Source of the DNA: Pontederia crassipes
Taxonomy: Eukaryota; Streptophyta; Magnoliopsida; Commelinales; Pontederiaceae
Direction of reading: 5' to 3'
Assembly (NCBI GenBank): GCA_030549335.1
Contig: CM060183.1
Span: 35,338,768-35,402,767 of the forward strand
DNA length: 64,000 nt
Shown here: piece after piece, positions 24,431 through 35,911 of the stretch
Numbering within the stretch: position 1 is the first letter of the stretch
How the letters are laid out: the number at the start of each line of letters is the position of its first letter
Translations under genes and position numbers: made by a program
The notes under the pieces: generated by a model
Seen by the model: the letters and a program-made list of their open reading frames with translations, nothing else
Databases searched by the model: none
Told to the model about the DNA's origin: nothing

Positions 24431-24687
24431 AGGAAAACTATTATTTTCATCATTTAAAATATTATAATTTGAGGACATAATGCACTTATCGCGCTCTATA
24501 AATATTTAACTCGATTCTTATATTCAAAATAAATATCATAATAATTGAAATCGTAAAGCGACAAGGGCACAATGGTCTTTTCGAGTTTTATATCTGTCTG
24601 ACTCTAATAACGCCGCCGTCCTCTCGTTCGCCTCCCATCTCCGGCGGCGGGGGTTCCCGTTCGCTTCCGCTTCCCCGGCCGGCTGCC

Positions 24688-27600
24688 ATGGCCCGGGAAC
24701 GAGCCGCGAGGCGCGGGCTCCCGCAGACCATGTTGCCGTTGCGCACGAATCGCGCGTTCAACGCCGTCTCCTGCTGGTTAATCCTCCATCTCTCTTCTCT
24801 TGTTTTTTTTCCCTCTCTTTCCTCCTCAAGCTCATGCAAAGACAATGGGAAAAGTGGTTGTGATGAGTTTGATGCACGAAAGTATAAGTTTTTACCTCGT
24901 TCATCTCTAACCTTTAATAATTTTCTCAGTGTAATCTTGTTTCCTCATCTCTGTTGAAAAAAACGCATCATCTTAATCCATATTATGCCTTTCAGTATTT
25001 ATATTTCTATTTAAGAATCGACGCACCTTCCAGGTACTGCGACGCCAAGATCTATGTGTTCAACAATCACTTGTTTTCTTTTGGTCGGCGATATGCCAGG
25101 TACCTCTCTCGCTCCCTCTCCCACCCCCAACCCATTTCTTTTGTGTTAAAAAAGGAACGGTACTTAGTGTATCATCATGTTACTATATGAATTGCATTTA
25201 TTGAGTATCAAATGAGGAGCTTTGAGGTTGATACTTTTAATTTTCAATTGCTAGAGTGACAAATAGGTTCTAGACTAATATCTTGACTTTGTATAAGATC
25301 TCCTTCAATCGAACCAGAATTGTATAAGTATGTCGAATATACAAATGAATTTCTTCTGATTTACTTAATACTGTCACATAATTGTTGTTGAATCCTTCTC
25401 ATTGTACTGAAGCTGGGATATTTTTTTATTGTTTAGGTTCCTAAAGGTTTGGTTCACAGTGGGGACTGTCCTGAGTTGTGTGGCTCTGGCTGGAGTTTCA
25501 CTGGTTAGGATGATGTTATTCTACACTAATCTCTATGGCACATGATAATTCTATGAGGATCTAGCTGATCTTTTTTGTTATGTCTCAATGTAGTTTTTTG
25601 CGATTTAGTCTTGTTTAATATGTCAATTTTGCAAAAAAGAGTTTTGAAGTTTGAAGAATTGATATTACACTGGAAATAACTTGCTATTACTTATCAATCT
25701 TATACTTTTATTTACTGTGGTCCAATCAATTGCATTATTTGGAAATAGTACAGCTCTGAGCCGCATTAGTTGATATGACCATCAGGCATGTCAAAATGAA
25801 CAACAAACAAAGGTTTTTTTTTTGAGAGAAACTAGCAAAGATATCAGTGCCAGGTGTCATGTTTCTTGAGACTCACTGCAATATGATATTGTATGCAGTT
25901 CACTGGTAGATGTGTGCTATAATTTGTGTCAATTTCTTTCATTGTCAGCTTTGTTCAGTGATACCTAATTTAGACTTCTGGGGTTAACTCATGACTTTGT
26001 TGTTTCTTACATCTGGAATGCATTTGTGTTGTCACTTATTCATGGTTTCCCTGCTCCAATTGCTGTCCAGATGCTACTTTGGAATTTCATCAATATCCTC
26101 CACTCATACAAAGTGGAACTCAGATTTGACAATCATTCAATGAGATTGTTGTTTGGCTCCTTGGTTAGTGTTAGTTGAATAAATTGGGTTGTCTGGTTGT
26201 TGAATCAACATTAATCTTATTTGTGTACCACAGCTTCCTAAAATGAGCTTGTCAATCATGGATACCATTGTTATTGTGCTTTCCACATTGGTATCTGTCA
26301 GTTTTCATGAAGCTGGACATGCTGTTGCAGCTGCAAGGTCAGTATCAGCACAGACAGATTTTATTTATGAAACCATTGTGATGCTATGTCCTTTGACCTA
26401 TCAACCACATCTGTGCATTCATGCTTGTCCCGTCTATTATTATTTTGGCTAAGAACGTTGGTACTTGATTTATTGTTAACCAGTTGAAATATGTTGGAGC
26501 AGAGGTGTAACACACGAGTTCAGTTAACACATGATTATTTCTTAATTGCCACTGGTAATAGCAGAGGTGTAATACAAAAATTCAGAAACAACCTAGGTTC
26601 ATGCTCATCAAGATTGTCATCGATTTTGCATGTGTGATCTATCAAGGATGTAGTGAAAGTGCATACTTTATAGCTCTATAAATCATTTCTGCCATATTAT
26701 ATGCCTCCAAATTCTTGACTACTCCAATTGCTGAACATTTTTAGTACTTTAATTGCTGATTGTGCTCGGAGTTACCTTGATTGCTGATTTTGATAGCATT
26801 TTTTAAAAAACATTTTGCAAAAAAACTATCAAATGGTAAGGTGCTGAGTCAGTTGCAACATCATCTGTCATATAAAACAAAGTTTCACATCTTATTAACC
26901 ATGTGTTACAGATCACTGTCAAGGTTGCAGATGTACCTTAATTTCATTCTTTCAATGTTTTTTACATAAATGTAGTCAATTTCCTGCAACAATTTTACTT
27001 GTTGAACTATTTATGGGCATATGTTTGAGTTTCTGCTAATATTGTTTTATTGTTGTTCTAAAAGTGAGGGCCTAGAACTTGAGTACATTGCCATTTTCTT
27101 AGTTATCCTCTTTCCTGGAGCCTTGGTCGCTTTTGATTACCATTGGTTGAAGAGTTTGCCTCATTTCGCTGCTCTTCGAATATATTGTGCAGGGATATGG
27201 CATAATCTAATTGTAAGTCACATTTCAGAATTTATTGCATTCACGAGTTATATTTCACCTGGAACTGCATATTTGTTCCACCAAATTTACCCTTTTGTAC
27301 AAGTGAAGCTTGCTCATTTTGATGTTTGTTGTACCATAGAAAATAATATTGATAGAGATTTTAATCTCTTGTCATCTAGATGACTTTTCCTTCAATGAAG
27401 GCAAAAGAAAGTCTTATGGGTTATCAACATCATCTACAGGACATTTTTTTTACATTAAAAAATGTCCTGTCTTGTAGGTCTTGTCTGGGACCAAATCAAG
27501 ACATGATTAATGTTGCTGATGTAATTAAGGATGGCATCCGACCCTGTTCGGGGCAGGGGACACTGCCCCTGCCCCAACCCCGTTGACTTGCCCCTGCCCC

Positions 27601-30600
27601 AATTCCCCAGTGCGGGCGGGTGGGTGGGGGGTGGGGGGGAGAGATCTAATCCTCCACCCCAATCCCTGCCGGGCCCCGAACCCTTGTGGGGACCCCGATT
27701 CCCCCAATTTTTTTAGGTGAAAAATGTAAAAAATAAATTAGAAAATATTTAATAATTATACAATATTTATAATATATAATTAAATTTAACGAAATTTACA
27801 AGTTCCACAGTGTAATACAAGATATGTACGATGGGGCATTGACTAGGGTTAGGACACCCGGAGGTGAGACAAATGAATTTCCTATAGGAATTGGCCTACA
27901 TCAAGGATCAGCTTTAAGCCCGTATCTATTTAACTTAGTTATCGATGCTATAACCGAGAGTATCACAGAGGAAGTACCTAAGTGCATGCTATTTGCGGAT
28001 GATATAGTACTTTTAGCGGATTCAAGAGAAGAGATTAATACAAAATTGGAAATATGGAGAAATACGTTGGAGTCAAAGGGTTTTCGTTTAAGTAGGAATA
28101 AAACAGAATATATGCATAGCAATTTCACAAATAAACAACTTAGAGACGATTTGAAAGTTAGGTTAGGGGAGGATATAATTCCTCAAGTGACAAAGTTTAA
28201 ATATTTAGGATCAATTGTAAGACAAGATGGTGAGATTGATGACGATGTTAATCATAGAATTCAAGCTGGTTGGTGTAAGTGGAGGAAAGCCACTGGAGTT
28301 CTTTGTGATAGAAAAGTACCCAATAAAGTTAAAGGAAAATTCTATCGTACTGCTATAAGGCCAGCAGTGTTATATGGTAGTGAATGTTGGGCTATGAAGG
28401 GACAACATGAACGTAAAGTGGGGGTAGCCGAAATGAGGATGTTGAGATGGATGTGTGGTCATACAAGATTAGATAAGATTAGGAATGACCATATACGTGA
28501 ACGAGTCGGAGTGGCTCCTATTAGTGAGAAAATGGTAGAGAATCGTTTGAGATGGTTTGGTCATGTTCAGAGAAGACCATTAGATGCGCCAGTAAGAAGA
28601 GTAGATCAAATAATCTGGAGTCCGATTAAAAGAGGGAGAGGGAGGCCAAGGCGGACACTTGGCGAACTAATAGAGCAAGATCTATTGGTGAATAATATAC
28701 CGAAAGGTTTGGTTACTAATAGAGCGGAATGGCGTCGTATGATCCATGTAGCCGACCCCACCTAGTGGGATAAGGCTTTGTTGTTGTTGTTGTTACAAGT
28801 TCCACAGTATAATTAGGATGATAAAAATAGCAAAAAAAAGCAATCACCTCTGTGCTTAAAATTCAAGCCTTGAATACATATGTCAAACAAAAAATACAAC
28901 AACAACAAAGCCTTATCCCACTAGGTGGGGTCGGCTACATGGATCATACGACGTCATTCCACTCTATTAGTAACCAAATCTTTCGGTATATTATTCACCA
29001 ATAGATCTTGCTCTAGCAAATAAAAAAAATAGCACCTCTGTGCGTACACAGAGGGCCTTTGCCGGCCGGCCATTGTTTTCCGCCCTCCTCCCATTTCCGG
29101 CCTGAATCCGCCATCCGGCGAGCCCACTGAGCCAGACTCATTACCTCGGCATTGTCCCCGTCCACCGCATAAGCTCATACCGGAAGGTTGGGTCGGCGGT
29201 CAGTGACGACCTCCAGCATCACAATCCCGAAGATGTAGACGTCGGTCGAGGACGTAGCTCGCGTTGCTCCGTCCTTGTACTCCAACGGCATGTACCCGGC
29301 CGGCGACCTGCGTGGACATGTGCAACCGGGGCAAGTCAACCCACTGCAGCAGCCCGAAGTCGGCGATCTGCGCCCCGAAATTGGCGTCCTCCTCACTGGT
29401 GCCGCGGCCCTCCTGCGAGCCGCCGCCCTCGCCTAGCCGTCGTTGCCCAAAAGCGGCATTGTGCCATGAGCGCCGCACTTGTCCCTCAGCCCCCGAGCTG
29501 ATAGGCGTCATGGACGAGCTGATCGTCCGTCATGGTAGAAGAAAAACTGGCGTGGGAAGGGATCGGCCATCAAGTGGAAGAAAAAGGGAACGGATCTGCC
29601 GTTGGGTGGAAGAAAAAGGGATCGGCCGTCATGGTTAGGAGGAAGAAAGACAATAGAGTTAGGGATTTAGGGTTTATATTATATATCGGATAGAGTGGAC
29701 GACTGAGATTTAATATGTTTCATCTCAAAATTATAACAAAAAAATATAAAATTAGGGAGCGGGGATTCGGGGACCCCATGGGGCGGGGGCAATTCCCCCC
29801 ACCCCCATCCCTGAAAGAGGGCTGGGGGGCAATTTACCCCCCATCCCCGACCCCACGGGAGAAAATTCTCTCTATTCGGGGCCCCGATCGGTGATTCTCC
29901 GCGGGGCCCCGCAGGAGGCAGGGGATATTCCCATCCCTAGATGTAATGGATTTTTTTTATCAGTATATATGTCAAAATGCAGCTATGTTGATATCCTTCA
30001 CTTTATAGTTTTGTGCAGCATGTGCCCTCACACTATTGGCTCTTCCTATGATGTTGCATCCTCTGTACATGCATCATGAAGGCCCTCTTGTGAGTATTGG
30101 TGTGAACAAAAAATATAAGTCTTATACATTCTTGGTTCTGATTTATCTTATTTGGAACAGGTATTGGATGTATCTGAAGCATTTGTTATGCCAGGATATT
30201 TATCTCCAGGTGATGTTATTGTAGCAGTGGATGGAACAACTATAAAAGATCCTCATGATTGGATGACTAAGATGTCCGAGATTAAATCTCAACTGCTTCC
30301 TAAACTTAACACAGAACATACCCATAGCTTTGAGAACCTTACCCGTAACAAGGGATACTGTGTTCCTGTTGTTGCAATAAAAGAGAGCAGAAATTCTAAA
30401 ATTACAAATGACCAGTCCTCATATTTAACATCTTCATGTCCTGATGAACTTTCAGTTTTCATGAGCATATCATGCTCAAATTCAAGCCTACCATTTGAAG
30501 GAAACCATTTAGAAAATGAGATGACCAATTCAGTTGATGAACAATGCTTAATATCTAGGGAGGTAGTCAAGCTACAAAAATGTGGAAACGGTTGGAATTT

Positions 30601-31931
30601 TACTGCAGAGGAAACCAACTGTGGGTGCTCAGAGGTACTGTTTAATGTCTCCATGCATGTAAAGGATCAAAGGATTACTTTGTTATTTTCCTGTAATGTA
30701 GCAAATAAGATAAATTCTTCCTCAAACATGATAAAGTAGAAAATCATATCAAGTCGAGCTACTGTTTCTTTGTATCCAACACAACATTTAAGGAGTTTGT
30801 ATGTCAGTCATGTTAACATCAGTTAGTTTTGATCTTAGTTTTGCTAAACAGTTAGATCCTGAACACTTCTTGGTTAAACTTCATATTATTAGTAGAATGG
30901 TTCATTATACATTTTTTTTAATTTGCCTTCTTGCATGTTGTCACTAACTTTTACGATCACTTATTACAGGAAGAATTGTGCATGGCGCCACTTGAGATCC
31001 CACAGATGGCATGGGTAGAGATAACTTATTCAACCCCCTACTCGTCAAAGTTCTCAAATCACATTAGGAATGAATCAGCGTATGATATTGATGTTGATTC
31101 TAAGTCAACTGCTTGTGGAGGAAGTTTTGTTTATGTTGGTGACTTAGACTCTTTAGCGCAGTCTATTCAGCTATCAGCATATCGACCTAAGTGGGCATCT
31201 ATGATTGCCTTGGTATCCATACCATATATACTGGAAAAGGTTTTAGTATATAGCTTCCATGTTTCTGCTTCATTGGTTTTACTCAATGTATTGCCGGTAA
31301 GTTGTATGTGCTTGCTCTTTTTCAAAGAATATCTAATTAAAATATGCATTAAATTTGTTATCTCATTGTTCCTTTATTATATTTGAAAGATTTCATTTCA
31401 ATATGAAGGAAACACTAAATTTTCCCCTTTTTACTAATTGGCCATAATTTGTTATCGAATCTTTATCTGTTATAGGGCATAAGTATGAGGATATACTCTG
31501 GTCCTGATACCCTGTAGTTGCTTATAATTTAATCTTACATTCAGGTTGTGATAAATCTAGCAATCTATTGTCATCCTTGTTCTTTTTTTTTTTTGGAGTA
31601 AACATCAATTGTACCTTGCACACAAATATGATGACAAAGTGTAACTTGAAGTCTTTGACCTGAGAAAAAAAAGTTTAATTTGAACACGAATGGCAACATT
31701 TTTTTTAGGATATCTAATATGGAAATATTCAGACGTGATAACCTTGAACTTGCCACTTTATAGGTGTACTTTCTGGATGGTGAATCTATTTTGGATACAA
31801 TTATTTGTCTCATCACTTTACTTCGTCGAAGGCAGCAGCAGAAAGTTGTGAGATGTTTCCTTATTGCCGGAACTATCTTGTCCATCATTTTCGTCCTGCA
31901 AATTGTTTATTCGATATACAGTAGTTCATAA
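24688..31931 (+). CDS. S2P: Site-2 protease (membrane-bound transcription factor protease, M50 family)
   Basis: Intramembrane zinc metalloprotease of the Golgi that releases membrane-anchored transcription factors; in Arabidopsis S2P processes bZIP17/bZIP28 in ER stress. Ten exons: 24688-24776, 25034-25099, 25437-25503, 26071-26163, 26234-26337, 27065-27212, 30009-30089, 30161-30634, 30970-31296, 31764-31931. They total 1617 bp, giving 538 residues and a stop, with consistent phase and GT-AG borders. The zinc site HEAGH lies in SFHEAGHAVAAA (exon 5). The PDZ-like luminal part carries GYLSPGDVIVAVDG (exon 8). The second metal-ligand motif LDG lies in VYFLDGESI (exon 10). Hydrophobic stretches include IAIFLVILFPGALVAF and the C-terminal FLIAGTILSIIFVLQIVY. 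Intron 6 (27213-30008) is 2.8 kb because a hAT element has inserted; the splice sites around it are intact, so the gene should remain functional. Start chosen at the first ATG of a GC-rich exon, giving MARERAARRGLPQTMLPLR. Confidence 0.95.
27812..28792 (+). mobile_element. 5'-truncated RTE LINE with 16-bp target duplication
   Basis: About 980 bp of RTE LINE nested in the hAT element, flanked by the exact 16-bp repeat TTACAAGTTCCACAGT (27796-27811 and 28793-28808). An uninterrupted frame of 313 codons (27824-28765) covers the end of the reverse transcriptase (LFADDIVLLAD, YLGSIVRQDGEIDDDV) and the C-terminal domain (RLRWFGHVQRRPLD), ending IHVADPT just before the TTG tail. It lacks the endonuclease and the first RT blocks and cannot move by itself. 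The intact frame and perfect duplication indicate a young insertion. It nearly matches the copy at 1-1363. Confidence 0.95.
28891..29016 (-). mobile_element. RTE LINE 3' end fragment, reverse orientation
   Basis: The CAAC-repeat tail and GTGGGGTCGGCTACATGGAT mark the 3' end on the minus strand; it encodes only the last residues (LEQDLLVNNIPKDLVTNR). Flanks CAAACAAAAAATA and CAAATAAAAAAAATA look like an imperfect target duplication. It is the second RTE insertion inside the hAT element. Confidence 0.82.
29168..29520 (-). pseudogene. Captured receptor-like kinase fragment inside the hAT element
   Basis: Two minus-strand frames give the activation and C-lobe part of a plant receptor-like (lectin-receptor-like) Ser/Thr kinase. 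One reads GAQIADFGLLQWVDLPRLHM, with the DFG metal-binding motif; the other reads GYMPLEYKDGATRATSSTDV followed by YIFGIVMLEVVTDRRP, the region after the activation loop. The two lie in different frames, so the fragment is shifted, and the N-lobe and catalytic loop are not seen. The GC content is much higher than in the surrounding intron. It lies opposite to S2P transcription, so it would appear as antisense within the S2P pre-mRNA. A retained functional peptide is unlikely. Confidence 0.8.
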
Positions 31932-32065
31932 TTTTCATCATATGAACTCTGTCCATTTGTATGTGAGAAAACTCATAAATGTCAAATTCATAATGGTAGC
32001 ATTCTTCAGGGCTTTTTGTGAATCTTTCATCAATGACTAATTTCTTATTGATGAAGGTCCAAGTG

Positions 32066-32195
32066 GACAGTTTTTGTCGAATCTTATGAACATGGATCAA
32101 CGAATGGTTTAATTATTAATAAAGCGGAATGACGTCGTATGATTCATGTAGTCGATCCCACCTAGTGGGAGATAAGGCTTTGTTATTGTTGTTGT
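32066..32195 (+). mobile_element. Short RTE-derived insertion
   Basis: 130-bp RTE-derived fragment ending in CCCACCTAGTGGGAGATAAG and a TTG-rich tail. It is flanked by TGAAGGTCCAAGTG at 32052-32065 and 32196-32209 (exact 14-bp duplication). It lies just downstream of S2P. Confidence 0.87.
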
Positions 32196-32562
32196 TGAAG
32201 GTCCAAGTGAAGTTTGGTTGAGAGGTTGATTTGCAGCTCGATCTCCTTTCTCAAGTGACAAACTGTTGATTGGAACTTCACTGTTGAGTATTCATATCAA
32301 AGCAGTATTGAGTGTGCATCGGTTGGTTTGGGTGGAAAGTGATACGGGTATGTAGTGTGGTGGAAGCAAGCGTTTGAAAGGCAAAGGCATTAACTCGAGT
32401 TATAATATGTCTTCAGGAATGCATTACTCTTTCCATCAGATAAGTTTGACATGACAGACAGAACTCAAATGTTTTTTCTTTTCTCGAAATCACTGGCTTG
32501 AAACGAGATGCATAGGAAGGATGGATATCCAATTTATTCCATTTGCAAAGAATCAGTTCTTA

Positions 32563-32716
32563 ACTCCGTCTATGTTTTATAGCCGATTTCAAACTTAGAT
32601 AAAGGAGGAGGATTGTGTTAGTCTCGACAGTCAGCGTAAAATCAACGAATTGACGTCATATAATTCATGTAGTCGATCCCATTTAGTGGGATAAGGTTTT
32701 ATTGTTATTGTTATTG
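32563..32716 (+). mobile_element. Short RTE-derived SINE-like insertion
   Basis: 154-bp copy with the family head (CCGTCTATGTTTTATAGCCG) and a degenerate tail (TTATTGTTATTG). It is flanked by a 20-bp duplication with one mismatch at 32543-32562 and 32717-32736 (TTGCAAAGAATCA core). Confidence 0.86.
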
Positions 32717-33514
32717 TTGCAAAGAATCAATTCTTAGTTCTCAGAACGGGGAATGCAACGCAGACATGAAAAGTTATTGGAAGATGTCTGATTCAAGATA
32801 TTTTCTTTTTGAGAAAGGATTCATACCAGAGCATGATCAAGCCAACTAGATGTATGTGCTATCAGGATGATGGATGAGTGAATGGCATAGAATGACTCCT
32901 CAATGCAGGTAGAGATGTTTCATCCCAATGACATGGTGATCGACGATTGATTCATCACAATAGGCTGAGCAAGGCATCTGCTGAAATGATGCTGATGACA
33001 TTGACTATTTGTGAGTGCTTCCACCACTTCTGCCAGCCATGATTGTCCTCGAGGGGATCCATGACATGTTCAAAGTACTGTCCTTGGAGATCAGAATATT
33101 TGCCCCGTTGTTAAGGTGACAGAAAGTTTTGATGAGGATTCATGCGGTTATATGGACCTCTGGAACGCTGTCTTGTATGTCGTCTTTAATGAGGAAACTT
33201 TGCATTTACTTTCGAGTTCATGGTGGCCCAAGATCATTGACGTTGATGTGCTCGACCGATGTGAAGTCGGATTTCTGGAGGTCTTTACAAGGCAGATCTG
33301 AACCATCTTTAAACATTGTCGGAGGATAGTGTCATTGGCATGTGTTTTGGGATTGGGAACATGGTGTATGTTGTAACTATGTAATTATTTCTCCTTATTT
33401 TAATCTAAATAATATTGGATGATGACCACCTTTTATATACACCTTTTACATTGAAAAAGTTGTAGGTTGTGATGTCACCTCCATTTGACTCCCAGCGAAT
33501 CTGACATAAAGGTT

Positions 33515-33690
33515 AAGATAACTAGCCACGCTTTACCGTCACCAACACGCCACAAGGATGGGACGCTGAAGTTGGATGACCAGTAGCGTGTATGGACAAC
33601 GCTTCAACACACATGTAAGGTCAACGCTAATGAGACGCTACGATTCATTAACTACGATAACGCTACAAGTCGAGCTGTCAAGAGTTGAAA
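33515..33690. mobile_element. CACTA subterminal-repeat remnant
   Basis: Short stretch dense in GACGCT/AACGCTA/CAACGCT motifs, like those at 36.4, 38.2 and 48.6 kb. It is absent from the corresponding place in unit 2, so it is an insertion remnant downstream of the first FT-like gene. No clear ends. Confidence 0.5.
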
Positions 33691-34179
33691 ATAACCATTA
33701 AGACATTATTCATATCTGATTTTCACACCGAAAATAAAAAGTCATTCATTCAAGTTGAGATTAAGCATCTGTCTCATTTTTTTCCCCACGTGGAAGGATA
33801 ATCTTTACATGCCAACTCAAATTGTAAGTACTTAGGTTGCAACAAAAAAGATTGAGGGGTAATTATTCCTAATCAAGTTTCTAATTTTACTGGTACCAAC
33901 GCAATCATCATACATTTCTCACCTCTTTCTATGATAGCATGTGATCAGAAAAGCTTCCATTTTATTGATAACCAGCAATACATTTATATGCACCATTACA
34001 CTAATCATATATGTGCACGTATATTAATTAGTATGTATATATGCTCTTGTTCTTTCTCTTATTGCCATAACCAGCTTTGCTTTGCATAAACAAAGCTTCC
34101 ACTACTTAGGCCTTTTAGCAGAGGTCGGTCGCTATCATGCATACTGTAAGCAGGGAGATATATGAGCTTAATTAATTAT

Positions 34180-34475
34180 TTAGTTTGGGTACATTCTCCT
34201 CCCTCCACAGCCCGCTTCCCTGCGGCAGTTGAAGTAGACGGCAGCGACAGGAGCGCCGAGGTTGTAGAGCTCCGCGAACTCTCTGGTATTGAAGTTTTGG
34301 CGCCACTGCGGCGCGTACACCGTCTGCCGGCCAAGTTGCTCGAACAGCACGATCACGAAGCGGTGGATTCCCATGCTCGGCCGCGGACTCTCGTAGCAGA
34401 TTACTTCGTTGCCTTCAAACATATATATATGCAGGTTGATATATATGAACTCATTTGCTTGATATATAAGAACTA

Positions 34476-34506
<31 letters not shown>

Positions 34507-35350
34507 AAGAAGAAGAAGAAGAAGAAGAAGAAGAAGAAGAAGAAGAAGAACCTACCAAAGTTTGGTGCAGTTGTTGCAGGAATGTCTGTAACCATCCTGA
34601 TTCATTCATTCATGGAACAGTTGGTCAGCGTATAATGCAACCTCTTGTATCTTCATAGCTATTTGGACCACAAATAGTGCTACTATATACAGAAGTTATT
34701 ACTATCATAAGATCGTTGATCGATATATCTCTGCACTTCTTTAATTAGTTTCAGACTACACGTTCATGGCGAGAAGCTTAATTTCTAGGACACAGTAGTA
34801 TTAATTTCCTTATTTCACCATCGGCAATGTGATAGTTAGGTACGATAAATCTAATAGTGCATAGTGTAATATATTCGCAATTAATTACCAATGTAAATAT
34901 TCTCGAAGGCTTTGATTGCTTGGACTAGGTGCATCAGGGTCCACCATGATCTGCAGGACCACATATAAAAGGAAAAATGACTTTTTCTTTTGTTTTGTTG
35001 AAGAAAATGAATAAACGTATACAAATATCATGTCGAAGTATATCTAGCTAGTTATACAGTTGATCAAAAGGTTCATCGTAAATATACGTATATATACATG
35101 AAGAAGGTGTATCTGTAAAACTAAGGCGTTTATATGTATGCATGCATATATATACCAAAGTGTAGAAGGTCCTGAGATCGTCGCCTCCCACTTGAACCCT
35201 CGGTTGGGTGACGACCTCAGAAGGCTTAAAGTCGCGTCCGTTGGTGACGTCCTTGGCTGCGTACCTCGCTCTCAGGCTCACACATCTGTTGAAGGGATCC
35301 AGGACATCACCCACCACCCTCCCCACCACCAATGGATCTGTCTCTTCCAT
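34180..35350 (-). CDS. FT-like: FLOWERING LOCUS T-like PEBP protein, copy 1
   Basis: PEBP-family florigen-type protein; FT proteins move from leaf phloem to the shoot apex and bind 14-3-3 and FD to set flowering or storage-organ development. Four exons: 35156-35350, 34889-34950, 34556-34596, 34180-34412 (195, 62, 41 and 233 bp). The 62- and 41-bp middle exons are the classic FT exon sizes. The product is 176 residues. Motifs: [41 protein letters not shown] (Tyr83 here equals FT Tyr85), CYESPRP, LYN, and GGRRM at the end. The external loop reads YAPQWRQNF where FT has YAPGWRQNF, so the position equal to FT Gly137 is Gln (codon 34306-34308), while Tyr134, Trp138 and Gln140 equivalents are kept. 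Intron 3 starts with a (TTC)25 tract and a long GA repeat abuts the TATA box. No disabling change seen; activator or antagonist role is open. Confidence 0.96.
34477..34550. repeat. (AAG/CTT)n microsatellite in FT-like copy 1 intron 3
   Basis: About 25 perfect AAG triplets, read as TTC/CTT on the gene strand, beginning right after the intron-3 splice donor (34551-34555). They make up half of the 143-bp intron. The same place in copy 2 (46432-46449) has about six repeats and its intron is only 85 bp. Confidence 0.97.
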
Positions 35351-35485
35351 GGTTTCGGGAGATCAACAAAAAAAGTGCACGTGCCTATTATATAGAAAAG
35401 CCTGTCCAAGAGCACTTCCAGTGCGATCTGTGTTATGTCCTACTTCTGAGTTCTGCCTGTGGGTAGCTTCGTTGCCTTACATTAC

Positions 35486-35495
35486 CTATATATAG
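35486..35495 (-). promoter_or_regulatory. Probable TATA box of FT-like copy 1
   Basis: CTATATATAG lies about 136 bp upstream of the start codon on the gene strand and is kept at the same place in copy 2. The GA repeat begins nine bases further upstream. Confidence 0.65.
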
Positions 35496-35499
35496 AGAC

Positions 35500-35627
<128 letters not shown>

Positions 35628-35861
35628 GAGGGATCTGCATGACTTTCAGCAATATCTTCTCCTGCAGTAGATCAGAGTTCTTTGAAGGATCCGCTTTACC
35701 TTTCCATTGCATTCACCATTATGGTGTTTCACAGCTTAAAGGTGATAGTCCCCCGTTTATTCTTTCCCCTTTTTTTTCCTTTATTTGTACTGCGTACCTA
35801 TTTTCTGAATCAGATTTACTCCTAGATAAGCATATGGGGCATGCATGAATCTTTGCTACTG

Positions 35862-35865
<4 letters not shown>

Positions 35866-35909
<44 letters not shown>
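35866..35909. repeat. (AT)n microsatellite in FT-like copy 1 upstream region
   Basis: About 22 AT repeats, roughly 520 bp upstream of the start codon. Copy 2 has none at the matching place but carries its own AT run near 48030. Confidence 0.95.

Positions 35910-35911
<2 letters not shown>

Larger units (their letters stand above)
17240..24560. other. AT-rich intergenic repeat region without a recognisable gene
   Basis: About 7.3 kb between the ARPC2 and S2P start regions, extremely AT-rich especially from 21.6 to 24.5 kb. It is built of degenerate duplications rather than genes: an 850-bp direct repeat (17.9 and 20.7 kb), a 560-bp direct repeat (23.3 and 23.9 kb) and many short recurrences of ATTATTTATTTTAATCAT. 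No long open frame shows a family I recognise. Confidence 0.7.
27526..29939. mobile_element. Non-autonomous hAT element carrying a gene fragment
   Basis: 2414-bp element in S2P intron 6. It is flanked by an exact 8-bp target duplication GATGTAAT (27518-27525 and 29940-29947). The ends are an imperfect inverted repeat, TAAGGATGG on the left and CCATCCCTA on the right, which resembles the TAGGGATG-type ends of Ac-like hAT elements. Both subterminal zones are rich in CCCC/GGGG clusters. I see no transposase. Inside are two RTE LINE insertions and a fragment of a receptor-like kinase gene, so it has the build of a gene-capturing (Pack-type) element. Confidence 0.86.

Noticed and set aside
29264-29638. 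124-codon plus-strand frame opposite the kinase fragment
   Set aside because: Antisense shadow of GC-rich kinase sequence; the minus strand carries the recognisable motifs.
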